In this document: piece by piece, positions 50,975-59,582 of the stretch
Layout of the letters: each line of letters opens with the position of its first letter
Position numbering within the stretch: position 1 is the first letter of the stretch
Assembly: GCA_949127775.1 (NCBI GenBank)
Contig: CASBQF010000272.1
Coordinates: 18,024 to 82,023, forward strand
DNA: 64,000 nucleotides
Direction of reading: 5' to 3'
From: Oscillatoriales cyanobacterium PMM_0080
GTDB taxonomy: Bacteria; Cyanobacteriota; Cyanobacteriia; Cyanobacteriales; Microcoleaceae
The notes under the pieces: model-generated
Database searches by the model: none
What the model saw: the letters and a program-made list of their open reading frames with translations, nothing else
Told to the model about the DNA's origin: nothing
Program-made: the position numbers and the translations under genes

Positions 50975-52580
50975 TTATTTCTCCTTTTAAGCTTTGTTTG
51001 ATGGCATTGTGGATATTGGTAGTAAGGTCTTTTACCTCATGATTTTCAGGATTTACGGAACTATCAAAAAGAATCGAAACTAGCACCCAAGTATGGTTTC
51101 TGTGGGTGATATCGCTGCTAATCCGGGACATGAAGTTATCTGTTGTTAGCTGCCGAGATTGCAGCCAGTATGTAGCAGACAGTTGATTGTCTTTGAGAGA
51201 CAGCCAGCGCGCGGTTACAGCAGGAGTGATCTGTTTTTTTTCGATGCGATTGACGGGGATGCCGCTGGCTACGAAACACAACTCCGGTGCGTGATAAGTC
51301 TGCCAAGATGTGCTAGCTACTGTAAGCATGGAACCACGCAAGTTGCCTGACACAAATTTCTTTTTTTCTGTTTGTGTGCCTGGGTAACTACCAAAGAATT
51401 GTTGTTCGCTGGCATTTAGGGGAATTGATTCGGATACGATTTGTTTGGGAAGTGTCAGGGGGGCGATCGCTAATTTTTGACTTTCTACATGATACAATTG
51501 AGAAATTAATGCCAAAATAGCTACCGTCGTAATTATTACTGGTTTTGCCAGGGGCTGATTTTTGAATATTTCTACATCCCGTTGAGAGTCAAATTTATTG
51601 TTTTTGGTTTCGGTGAATTTGGGAATTTTTTGTAGCATCAACCAGCTTAAAAAACAAGCGCCAACTAAACCGACGATTCCCAGGGGAACGTGCAGGATTT
51701 CTGCATAAGTTGGCTGTTTGAAAACTTCGACAACCAGCACTAGCATGGTAACTCGCAAAGCGTTAGCAGACACTAACATTAAGAAGTTGGTAGCGCATAC
51801 TGCCAGCCATTTTAAGCTCAATTTCCTGCCTTCTAACCAGGTAGCAGCCAGTAAAAATAGTGTCCCTACCAAGAGGGTTTTGATGCCGCTACAAGGCACA
51901 TCGACGTGGGCGATGCCGTTTTCCAAGATGATGATATCGTAGGAAGAAATAGCCCCAATGTGGAGCATTGAGAGCAATTGTTCTACTACTTGAGCCGTAA
52001 TCACTCGCGCTGGTAAACCCAATCCGCTATTAAACTGACTGTTGAAGGGTAGAATACAAGCCAGCAAGCCAGCAATGGGCAAGTTTTTTCGCCAAAAAAT
52101 CGGCTCTGCAAAGAAGCCCCACAGCCCGTAAGTCCCGAGGATAAATAGCAGTACGCTAACTTGTTTGATATCAATTATGTACTGAAGGACGATCGAGCAA
52201 ATGCCTGTGCCCAACATCAACAGGAGCGGATATCGCCTCAAAACGAAATTTGGCGAAAACGCGATCGTCTGAGAGAGCTTTGCTAACGGGCGATCCTCTT
52301 CGTTGGCGCAGCCCCCGTAGGGGCGGGCTGGGCTAACGGAGTTCAGAGTCGATCGCACTACTAATGCTACAATCAGAAAACCAATTACTATCTTGTACAG
52401 TGTCGGTATCTCAACAAACGAGGATAACAGCCACTTAACTGCTGAGATATTGGCCAAAAACCAAGCGAGCGACAGTAAAGAAGGAGCTAGCCAAATCAAA
52501 TTAATCGCCCTATGGGGAGTAACAGGATCTGAAATTCCAGAATCAGGAACATTTGTGCGCTGCATGATACCGCTTGACAT
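50964..52580 (-). CDS. xrtO: Exosortase (XrtO type) with C-terminal EpsI-like extension
   Basis: 538 aa, eight or more membrane helices. Catalytic residues are Cys230 in DVPCSGIKTL, Arg276 in NALRVTML and His297 in HVPLGIVG, the exosortase triad. Residues 345-538 after the last helix form an EpsI-like soluble domain (FFGSYPGTQTEKKKF...SWQTYHAPELCF). Exosortases cut at PEP-CTERM signals and attach or release the protein during export. Residues 81-97 (SVSPARPYGGCANEEDR) are encoded by a CCCGTAGGGGCGGGCTGGGC-type repeat inserted in frame in the first loop. It forms an operon with the PEP-CTERM protein downstream. Confidence 0.82.
   Translation of the reverse strand: MSSGIMQRTNVPDSGISDPVTPHRAINLIWLAPSLLSLAWFLANISAVKWLLSSFVEIPTLYKIVIGFLIVALVVRSTLNSVSPARPYGGCANEEDRPLAKLSQTIAFSPNFVLRRYPLLLMLGTGICSIVLQYIIDIKQVSVLLFILGTYGLWGFFAEPIFWRKNLPIAGLLACILPFNSQFNSGLGLPARVITAQVVEQLLSMLHIGAISSYDIIILENGIAHVDVPCSGIKTLLVGTLFLLAATWLEGRKLSLKWLAVCATNFLMLVSANALRVTMLVLVVEVFKQPTYAEILHVPLGIVGLVGACFLSWLMLQKIPKFTETKNNKFDSQRDVEIFKNQPLAKPVIITTVAILALISQLYHVESQKLAIAPLTLPKQIVSESIPLNASEQQFFGSYPGTQTEKKKFVSGNLRGSMLTVASTSWQTYHAPELCFVASGIPVNRIEKKQITPAVTARWLSLKDNQLSATYWLQSRQLTTDNFMSRISSDITHRNHTWVLVSILFDSSVNPENHEVKDLTTNIHNAIKQSLKGEINEN
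52290..52340 (-). repeat. Intergenic-type repeat inserted in frame in the exosortase gene
   Basis: GTTAGCCCAGCCCGCCCCTA then CGGGGGCTGCGCCAACG on the minus strand, with CGTTAGC/GCCAACG arms. It keeps the frame and lies in a loop before the active-site core. Confidence 0.65.
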
Positions 52581-52702
52581 TCACGTTGGTGACATCTTAG
52601 CTCAGCAAAATTGTAATGCCTAGACCTGTAATTTAAGTTTTGTCAAGCTTCTATTTTCTTTACAGAAAAGCTAGCGTTATAATAATTTTAGCGGAGGTAA
52701 AA

Positions 52703-53170
52703 ATGAGCGAAAAAAGTCCAGGATACAAAATTCTTAGCGACAATCGACAAGCGCGCCATATGTATGAAATTATAGATACATATCAGGTGGGCATCGAATT
52801 GAAGGGAACAGAAGTCAAATCTATTCGGGAAGGAAAAGCCAATTTGCGGGACGGATATGCCTTGGTCAAGAGTGGTGAAATATGGCTGATTAACGTTCAT
52901 ATTTCGCCCTGGAGAAGTGCTAGCAACTATTTTAATCACGAGCCTCGCCGCACTCGTAAATTACTGATGCACAAGCAGGAAATTCGCAAATTAATCGGCA
53001 AGGTGGAAGAGAAAGGCTTGACTTTAGTGCCTTTGAAAATGTATTTGAAAGGCGGCTGGGTAAAACTTGATCTCGGTTTGGGGAAAGGTAAAAAACTGTA
53101 TGACAAGCGGGAAGATTTGAAAAAACGCGAAGACAACCGGGATATGCAACGAGCGATGAAGCAATTCTAG
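52703..53170 (+). CDS. smpB: SsrA-binding protein
   Basis: 155 aa from ATG 52703, chosen because GGAGGT lies four to five bases upstream and the protein then opens like the family. GYKILSDNRQARHMYEIIDTYQVGIELKGTEVKSIREGKANL is the beta-barrel core, and LYDKREDLKKREDNRDMQRAMKQF the C-terminal tail. SmpB carries tmRNA to stalled ribosomes for trans-translation. The ssrA gene is not in this window. Confidence 0.95.
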   Translation: MSEKSPGYKILSDNRQARHMYEIIDTYQVGIELKGTEVKSIREGKANLRDGYALVKSGEIWLINVHISPWRSASNYFNHEPRRTRKLLMHKQEIRKLIGKVEEKGLTLVPLKMYLKGGWVKLDLGLGKGKKLYDKREDLKKREDNRDMQRAMKQF

Positions 53171-53210
53171 GCCTTGCCGATCGCCATTTATGAAAAAATA
53201 AATTAGATCC

Positions 53211-53341
53211 CAATACGGTTTACTTAAGACTGATTTCCCTGGCACACCCCTTAAAAGGGGGGGCGACAAGAAATCTCTCAAAGTCCCCCTTGCTTTCGGG
53301 GGATGCGAGGGGGATCTCCGGGGCATAAATAGTGTTAAGTG
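53211..53341. mobile_element. MITE-like element, truncated third copy
   Basis: Opposite orientation to the 6630 copy. The CAATACGGTTTACTTAA arm is present at 53211-53227; at the other end the sequence stops at GTGTTAAGTG without the ACCGTATTG end. The core GGGGATCTCCGGGGCATAAA is retained. Confidence 0.7.
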
Positions 53342-53920
53342 CTCTTCGGCGCACCGACTCATCTTGTAACGTGCGCAATGTCTACCTAAAAAGTCAACCA
53401 GTACATATTTCAATAGGTATCAAAGTCGATCGGTGCGCAGTGCACACCCTACAAATTACTACAAATTACCAAATTTCAACAATTTTACGTACTAAAAACC
53501 AAGCTCTACAGAGATATTGACAGGGTTGGGATCTTGTAGCCCGCCCTAGATGTACAATTTAAATGTCCGACAGCTTAGAGCAACATACTGTCGATCGCCT
53601 GCGTGAACTAAGTATTATTACTTATTAAATCATCAGTAGTCCTGCCTTGTTCCCCTTCCCGCTTCCTTTTTCCTAAAAATATCCGGATTGCTCATCAAGC
53701 GTAATGAATGATTAAACTATGCTTAAATACATCTAGGTAATGGCGACAGTACCCAAGTATTAGGCTGTGGAGTTATAAACTCTTAGGAACTGACTTAAGC
53801 CTGAGTTATTTCTTAAGATAAATGTCATGAGGATGCTAATTCAACATCCACCACAAAATATCACAAACTCTCAAGTTAAATATGCTAAAAATTACACTAT
53901 TAGCTAACATTTTTAATGTT
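53342..53920. other. Intergenic, nothing recognised beyond short repeats
   Basis: Contains GCGCACCGACTC and CGGTGCGCAGTGCACACCCT as part of another hairpin-type repeat, then non-coding AT-rich sequence before the TPR gene. No promoter or RNA could be assigned with confidence. Confidence 0.45.
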
Positions 53921-54610
53921 ATGAAACAGCCTGACAAAAAAAATCAGTATACCAAGTGGGCGGGATTCCTACTAATGTTAACAGTAGGCTTTGGTGGCTG
54001 GCAAGTTGGATCGCCGAAACTGGCAAGATTTTTTAATAATAGAGGAGTGGAAAGCTACAAAGTAAATAAATTAGCCGATAGTAAACAAGCCTATGAGTTA
54101 GCGCTGTTGATAAATCCTAAAAGCCAACCAGCCATTTATAATCTGGGATGGCTTTGCGAAGAGGTGCAAGATTTAGAATGCGCCCGAGGAAAATACTTGC
54201 AAGCCGCCAGACTCGGTATGCCTTCTGCTTACAGTAATTTGGCTAGATTATACATAGTTGATAAAAAAAATTATGCTGCTGCTGTTCACTTGCTGTTGCA
54301 AGGCTTGAAATTAGCTAAGGACGACGATCAACCCAAATATTCTTTACTCAAAAATCTGGGATGGGCCCGGCTCAAACAGGGTCGATATTCAGAAGGATTG
54401 CAACATCTGGATGCAGCGATTAAGCTTGATAGTGAAGCACCAGCAACTTACTGCTTAAAAGCCCAAGTCTTAGAAGGGATGAAAAAGACGAAGGAAGCGC
54501 TACCGCAGTGGAAAAGTTGTCTAAAGTATGCGGATTCTCAAGACTTCGACGAGGATATATGGATAGGAATCGCACGTCAACGGTTAAAAGAGGAAAAAAC
54601 AAATAAATGA
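53921..54610 (+). CDS. Membrane-anchored TPR protein
   Basis: 229 aa from ATG 53921; an ATG 13 codons earlier is possible. One membrane helix (WAGFLLMLTVGFGGWQVG) near the N-terminus, then TPR units: KLADSKQAYELALLINPKSQPAIYNLGWLC, LECARGKYLQAARLGMPSAYSNLARLY, YSLLKNLGWARLKQGRYSEGLQHLDAAIKLD and TYCLKAQVLEGMKKTKEALPQWKSCL (read in parts). It is probably a periplasmic scaffold. Its stop overlaps the next start (ATGA), so the pair works together. Confidence 0.75.
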   Translation: MKQPDKKNQYTKWAGFLLMLTVGFGGWQVGSPKLARFFNNRGVESYKVNKLADSKQAYELALLINPKSQPAIYNLGWLCEEVQDLECARGKYLQAARLGMPSAYSNLARLYIVDKKNYAAAVHLLLQGLKLAKDDDQPKYSLLKNLGWARLKQGRYSEGLQHLDAAIKLDSEAPATYCLKAQVLEGMKKTKEALPQWKSCLKYADSQDFDEDIWIGIARQRLKEEKTNK

Positions 54611-54840
54611 AACGTACAGTTTTATTTTCATCGACCATACTGGCAATCATAACGGTAATGCAGCTCAGTCAAGCCTCAAAAGCAGTACCAACTCCTGTGA
54701 CTGTTAGACATACGGCTAATGAATCAGTAGAAACGCTGTTCAAATCGAGTCAGTCAAAATCGTGGCGCAAGTGCAGGGATCAAGATGGTGGAAGTTATCC
54801 GTGCCCCAGGTTCGTCATGCCTTCAGAGACCCCAGAATAA
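54607..54840 (+). CDS. Small secreted protein coupled to the TPR gene
   Basis: 77 aa. A signal peptide covers about residues 1-26 (FSSTILAIITVMQLSQASKA). The mature part is 50 residues, with KCRDQDGGSYPCP near the end, two Cys that may pair. No family was recognised. It shares ATGA with the TPR gene, so both are made from one mRNA. Confidence 0.6.
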   Translation: MKRTVLFSSTILAIITVMQLSQASKAVPTPVTVRHTANESVETLFKSSQSKSWRKCRDQDGGSYPCPRFVMPSETPE

Positions 54841-54979
54841 GAGTTATTTTCAAGAAATTTCGTAGAGTGCGTCATCAGCACTTCGACTACAACAGGTCAT
54901 GTAATATGTAGTAGTATTGTGTAGGTGCGCGCCGCGCACCTGATACTATAGCCTTTCTCAGAAAGATGAGGTACTATCC

Positions 54980-55042
54980 GGCATAGGGCATAGGGCATAG
55001 GGTATTGGGCATAGGGCATTGGGCATTGGGCACTGGGCATAC
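54980..55042. repeat. Short tandem repeat (GGGCATA/GGGCATT)n
   Basis: About eight heptamers of the type GGCATAG, GGCATTG or GGCACTG, in the gap 54841-55427. The rest of this gap is two palindromic repeats and a GTAGGTGCGCGCCGCGCACC-type hairpin at 54920-54940. Confidence 0.8.
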
Positions 55043-55088
55043 CTCACCACGCTTGAGAACAGCTTATCAACCATCAAGTACCAGTATT

Positions 55089-55231
55089 TATATCAAATCC
55101 GGTAGCATCTGGATTATTAATATTACCGAAATCAGAAGACGGCGAGTGCCTTTGTCCCTACCACGATTAATTGTAGGGACAAAGGCACTCGCCGTCTCCT
55201 CGCTGATCATTCCGATGCAACCGGATTTGAT
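55089..55231. repeat. Palindromic repeat family 1 copy
   Basis: TATATCAAATCCGGTAGCAT ... ATGCAACCGGATTTGAT arms around GACGGCGAGTGCCTTTGTCC / GGACAAAGGCACTCGCCGTC. The family 2 element follows directly after five bases. Confidence 0.75.
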
Positions 55232-55235
55232 GTTA

Positions 55236-55380
55236 GGCGTTGCTGAGAAAGGAGTATGATTTGCCTCCGAAATTTAGAGTAGGGGCAATTCATGAATTGC
55301 CCGGGCAATTCATGAATTGCCCCTACTAAATTTCAGGTATTGCATTCGCTAGGTGAATCATACCTAAATTCAGCAACGCT
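55236..55380. repeat. MITE-like family 2 copy with duplicated core palindrome
   Basis: GGCGTTGCTGAGAAAGGAG ... AATTCAGCAACGC arms. The core GGGCAATTCATGAATTGCCC appears twice in a row, unlike the copies at 39823 and 41667, so the element has an internal duplication. Confidence 0.75.
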
Positions 55381-55427
55381 TGATATTACTGTGCTGGGCG
55401 GGGAGAACACCCCGCCAGCATTTCTAT

Positions 55428-56867
55428 CTACTTGTCCTCTGTCAAGACTAAATCTTGTGGCTGCTGCGAGTAGTTGTAAAAACTAGCAATAATCGCTACC
55501 ATTAACCACCAAAGCATATTAACTTCGGGCCGATACCAAACCGTATCGACGAAACCGTGAGTCATCATTCCGACTAAAGTTGCGATCGCCCCAATCAACC
55601 AAAACCCCTGATTCGATTTAAGGTTTGGGGATTCTTCCTGCAAATTAGAGCTGTTAAATTGTGCATCGCGCAATCTTTTTATCTGCAACAAACCTTGATT
55701 GATGGTAACAGTCATCAGCCAGAGGAAACACATTAAACCGATAAAACCGGTTTCCACCGCAATTTCTAGGAGCACAGAATAAGCGCTCAAAGCGGTGAAT
55801 CTTGGTTTCATATAAAGCGGATAAACTTTATTAAACGCAGTGTTTCCTGGCCCAATTCCGAGAATTGGCCGATCGCCAATCATCTTAATCACCGAAGTCC
55901 AAACATTGATCCGAAAATTGTTGCTGCTGTCACCGCGGCCGATAAACATACTCAAAACTCGATCGCGCAGCGGCTCCACCAAAGCCACTCCCAAAATTAA
56001 CGCCCCAGCCAAACCTCCCAAGCCTAACGGTAGTGCCCATTTCCGCCAAAACCGAGGCATCAAAGGGCTGTACCAGTACCAAAGCAGGACTAAAAATACT
56101 ACAAGCAGAGCCACAAAACCGATCCAAGCACCTCGGCTGTCGGTGTAGCGCAAACACGCTAAGTTCACCACCAACATCGTCAGTGCCAAAAGTTTTGTCC
56201 CCCATCCTTTCCACACAAAAAGTGCGGCGGCGCTCAATGCAATTGCTGGTAGCAAATAAGAACCGAGCAAGTTGGGATTGCCCAAAAAGCTGTAAACTCG
56301 CGTGACATCGGCTTGACTAGAAGTCGGATCGTTCCAAGTAGCTAATGGTGGCACTTTATCAATCCACTGTCGTACGCCATAAAAACTGACAATCAGAGCG
56401 ATGTTCAAATATATGGCAATTAACCACGATCGCCAGCGGGGATCTCGCAAGATCCTCGCCATCAGGGCAAAAAACATCAAAAATAGGGTTAGTTTGCTCC
56501 AACCTGTAAAAGCGGCGGCTTTTACCGGTGACATGGCGGTGGCGACGGTGGAAATGCCCCAGTAAAGAAATACCAGTAAGTGAATGGGTGTGAGGACGAT
56601 CGCGCGATCGTCGGAAATAGTCAGCAGCACCCAAAATGCAGCACCAGCGCCCATCAACACACCAATCAGGGCATTGTTGACAAATGGGCCCATACCGAAC
56701 GTCAAGGCCAGCAAACCAAAACCGAGGGGTTCTGCCCACTGCATCAGCCAGCTACCCTGCCGCCAACTACGCACATTGCCGATCGCCAAATTCAATAAAT
56801 AACTGCCATTTTGCCACTGTAAGAGCGGCAAATTTGTCAGAGTTAACTGTTGCCAAACTGAATTCAT
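55428..56867 (-). CDS. ictB: IctB-family membrane protein (O-antigen ligase superfamily)
   Basis: 479 aa with about ten to eleven helices. The IctB subgroup is recognised from the N-terminus (QQLTLTNLPLLQWQNGSYL) and RVYSFLGNPNLLGSYLLPA, with LGIGPGNTAFNKVYPLYM in the Wzy_C-like loop. IctB was first named as a bicarbonate-transport factor, but the family belongs to the O-antigen ligase superfamily and its direct transport role is disputed. Located in the inner membrane. Flanked by repeats on both sides. Confidence 0.85.
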   Translation of the reverse strand: MNSVWQQLTLTNLPLLQWQNGSYLLNLAIGNVRSWRQGSWLMQWAEPLGFGLLALTFGMGPFVNNALIGVLMGAGAAFWVLLTISDDRAIVLTPIHLLVFLYWGISTVATAMSPVKAAAFTGWSKLTLFLMFFALMARILRDPRWRSWLIAIYLNIALIVSFYGVRQWIDKVPPLATWNDPTSSQADVTRVYSFLGNPNLLGSYLLPAIALSAAALFVWKGWGTKLLALTMLVVNLACLRYTDSRGAWIGFVALLVVFLVLLWYWYSPLMPRFWRKWALPLGLGGLAGALILGVALVEPLRDRVLSMFIGRGDSSNNFRINVWTSVIKMIGDRPILGIGPGNTAFNKVYPLYMKPRFTALSAYSVLLEIAVETGFIGLMCFLWLMTVTINQGLLQIKRLRDAQFNSSNLQEESPNLKSNQGFWLIGAIATLVGMMTHGFVDTVWYRPEVNMLWWLMVAIIASFYNYSQQPQDLVLTEDK

Positions 56868-56877
56868 TTCTTTAAAT

Positions 56878-57079
56878 TGGTTATTGGTTATTAGTTATTG
56901 GTTATTGGTTATTCGTTATTCGTTATTGGTTATTCGTTATTGGTTATTCGTTATTCGTTATTAGCTGTAATAACAACAAATAACAAATAACTAATAACAA
57001 GTAACAAGTAACAAGTAACAAGTAACCAATGACCAATAACAACCATTAACTGTCAACTGTCAACTGTCAACTGTCAACT
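56878..57079. repeat. Short tandem repeats TTATTGGTTATTCG and GTAACAA, then GTCAACT
   Basis: GGTTATTAGTTATTGG and TTATTCG units, switching to complementary AACAAATAACTAATAAC and AACAAGTAACAAG units, and finally (TGTCAAC)n. The opposite halves could pair as a long AT-rich hairpin. Confidence 0.75.
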
Positions 57080-57084
57080 GCTTT

Positions 57085-57975
57085 TTACCCTTCCAACAAC
57101 TCCGTAGCATTGGTGCAAGGAAGCCAGAGCACGTAGCGATATCCAGATTCCGGGGTTCCTTGAATCGAGAGTTGGCCACCTTGAATTTCCACCAACTGGC
57201 AGCAAAGCAGCAGCCCCAATCGTTCCCTGGCTCCGTAACCAGCTAACACTGGTGCGGTATCCGCAGCATTTTGGGCCACCAAAGCCGCCAACTCAGAAAA
57301 CACCAGCGTTAATCGCTTGGAACTCTGTGTCTTTGTCGAGAGTTGCGGTTGCACGCCGAGTTCGGAGGTTTGGGAGTTCGATCGCGAATCGACATCCGCT
57401 CCGACCTTCAACAAGTAGTCGGAGTAGAGTTTAGCATGGGGCAAACTTTCTCCCAACCAAGGATGAAAAACCCAAACTGCGATGTTGATACCGTCTTCTT
57501 TCCGAGAAACGTGGACTCGAATCACGCTTCCTGCTCCAGCAGATTGAATAATGCTAAAAATTAAGTGGTGGAGCATTTGTTGAACTTTATCCTTATCTGC
57601 CAACCAGATGCGCGGCCCGGGCCCCATTGATAAGTTAATTTCTTGCTCTCGTTTACTTGCCGCCTGTGACAAGACTGTCACTACTTGCTGACATAAACTT
57701 TCTATATCGATTGCGGTTCGCTTCAAGGTGAAAGCGGAATCATCTAGTTCTGCTAGTTCCAAAATTTCTTCAACTAGCGATCGTAAAGATCGGCTGCTGT
57801 CTTGGATCACCTCGATATATTCTTTTTGCTTAGTTGTTAATGGGCCGTAAATTTCTTGGTTTAACACGCTTGCCATGCCGAGGACAGAAGTGAGCGGGGT
57901 GAGCAATTCCTGCACTAAATAATTTAGCAGTTTTACCTTAATTGAGTTCGTAGACAAATCGATCGGTTTGTTCAT
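57085..57975 (-). CDS. Degenerate histidine-kinase-like protein
   Basis: 296 aa, no sensor or membrane segment. A HisKA-type helical pair is present (KLLNYLVQELLTPLTSVLGMASVLNQ...), but the phospho-accepting His of the H-box is replaced: VQELLTPL instead of xHELRTPL, with Gln22 in its place. The ATPase part keeps a late GLLLCCQLVEIQGGQLSI block but lacks a clear N-box Asn (LHHLIFSIIQSAG) and the DxG motif. It therefore probably cannot autophosphorylate at the usual site and may be a scaffold or decoy partner of another kinase. Confidence 0.72.
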   Translation of the reverse strand: MNKPIDLSTNSIKVKLLNYLVQELLTPLTSVLGMASVLNQEIYGPLTTKQKEYIEVIQDSSRSLRSLVEEILELAELDDSAFTLKRTAIDIESLCQQVVTVLSQAASKREQEINLSMGPGPRIWLADKDKVQQMLHHLIFSIIQSAGAGSVIRVHVSRKEDGINIAVWVFHPWLGESLPHAKLYSDYLLKVGADVDSRSNSQTSELGVQPQLSTKTQSSKRLTLVFSELAALVAQNAADTAPVLAGYGARERLGLLLCCQLVEIQGGQLSIQGTPESGYRYVLWLPCTNATELLEG

Positions 57976-57987
57976 TGGTTATTTTTA

Positions 57988-58100
57988 CTGTTGACTGCTG
58001 ACTGCTGACGGTTGACTGTTGACTGTTGACGGTTGACTGTTGACTGTTGACTGTTGACTGTTAACCAATGACCAATGACCAATGACCAATGACCAATGAC
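57988..58100. repeat. Short tandem repeats GTTGACT and ACCAATG
   Basis: About ten (GTTGACT/GCTGACT) heptamers followed by six (CCAATGA) heptamers between two minus-strand genes. Confidence 0.85.
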
Positions 58101-58106
58101 TAATGA

Positions 58107-59543
58107 CTATTTAATCATTCCTTCTAAAGCTAATTGTAAGTCTTGAGTGAGTTCGGCAACTGCTGACCTACGGCTGGTTTGATATCCTTGCCAGCGATCG
58201 CCCACTGATATCGGTGCGCCCACGGTCATTTGTACTCGCTGTTTGCCCAAAGCAGGTCGATCGAAAGGATTTCCGCCTTTGATGCGAGTCAGTACGTCCC
58301 ACAGCAGTAAAGTTGTTTCTGCCAAACGTTCTGCTGTCAGTTTTTCTTGAACGTACCTACCAGTGACGGACACGAAACTTTCGACAAGTCTCATGTGCCA
58401 CATCCGCAGATTTGCTTCTTCGGCGATGCGATCGGCTAATCCTCTTTCTAGGGGACAAAGTGCTGCAATATCTTTGATATCTTCTCGATAAATATAGTCC
58501 CAACCTGCTTGTTCTAGACGGCGGCAGCGGTCGATCAAACTGCCTTTGGGCTTTAAGTGAAAATATTCTTCTGCTACTTGCAAAGCCACATCCAACAGTG
58601 CTTTCATTCGAGACATCATCACTTGATTTTCCGAATTTTTTGCCGTTTCTTCTGGTAACAATGATGTTAAAGGAGATGTTGTTGGAATTAAATTTTGATG
58701 ATAAAAACGGGTATAAAACTTTTCCATCACTTCTAGTAAATGGCTACCAAGTCGAATCAAACGCAGATATTGAATTTTTTGATTTTGGTTCTCTGGACTG
58801 AGGTTTTCAGCCTCTAACTTAGCGATATGGGTGGGTTCTAGGGCTGGCAGTCCGCAATCTATTTCTAATTGAGTTAAAAGTTTTTCTAGGGCTTCCCAAG
58901 GGGGATTGATATAGCGGTATTGAATGCCGATCGGCACAATTAACACTTTTTCAGCGCGATCGGCTTTCAGCAAGTCTTCAACACACCAGAATCCCATTTG
59001 AGCAATTCCCGGTTCGAGGGGGCTGACTATTTCATTATGACCGTTTGTGGCGCCTTCGGGGGCGGCGGCGATCGGGAATGGGCTGTTGGCAAACAAATCG
59101 CGTGCCGATCGCAATCCGGCGCGATCGATCTTCCCACGCACAATCGGAGTGCCGCCGAGGCGCGAATACAGCCAGCCGACAGCAGAACCAGCCCACAGGG
59201 GAATTCCCCGATCGTAAATAAAGTGGGAATGTACCGGGAATTTGAGGGGAATGCCTTTTTGCCGCGCCACTTGGGGAACCAGTTTCCAAACCAGTTGTCC
59301 CAAACAGTAGGGATCGTTGGAGTTAGGGTGACGGAATGCTAGCAAAAAACGAACTTTCTGATTTTGAAATTGGTGGAATAGTTCGGCGAGAGTTTCGACG
59401 TTTTCGGCTTGAATATCGCTGATATTGGTCTTAAATCTGAGCCACCAGGGGAGTATTTGCTGACAACCCTGCACGATTATCGGGTTATAGGCTGGGGGGA
59501 TGAATTCCAGTGGTGGCTGAACTTGATGTATTGAATTGGGCAT
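58107..59543 (-). CDS. 1-acylglycerol-3-phosphate O-acyltransferase-like protein (PlsC family)
   Basis: 478 aa, longer than classical PlsC (about 240) because of a C-terminal extension. The acyltransferase site RHPNSNDPYCLG gives the H-x4-D motif, AAPEGATNGH the second conserved EG block, and IVRGKIDRAGLRSARDL lies between them. The extension beyond residue 300 is helical and typical of cyanobacterial proteins. It is probably a membrane-associated lysophospholipid acyltransferase; the acceptor lipid is not known. Confidence 0.8.
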   Translation of the reverse strand: MPNSIHQVQPPLEFIPPAYNPIIVQGCQQILPWWLRFKTNISDIQAENVETLAELFHQFQNQKVRFLLAFRHPNSNDPYCLGQLVWKLVPQVARQKGIPLKFPVHSHFIYDRGIPLWAGSAVGWLYSRLGGTPIVRGKIDRAGLRSARDLFANSPFPIAAAPEGATNGHNEIVSPLEPGIAQMGFWCVEDLLKADRAEKVLIVPIGIQYRYINPPWEALEKLLTQLEIDCGLPALEPTHIAKLEAENLSPENQNQKIQYLRLIRLGSHLLEVMEKFYTRFYHQNLIPTTSPLTSLLPEETAKNSENQVMMSRMKALLDVALQVAEEYFHLKPKGSLIDRCRRLEQAGWDYIYREDIKDIAALCPLERGLADRIAEEANLRMWHMRLVESFVSVTGRYVQEKLTAERLAETTLLLWDVLTRIKGGNPFDRPALGKQRVQMTVGAPISVGDRWQGYQTSRRSAVAELTQDLQLALEGMIK

Positions 59544-59582
59544 TTGACGATTTTAAATTTGAGATTTATCGGCTGCATTGGG

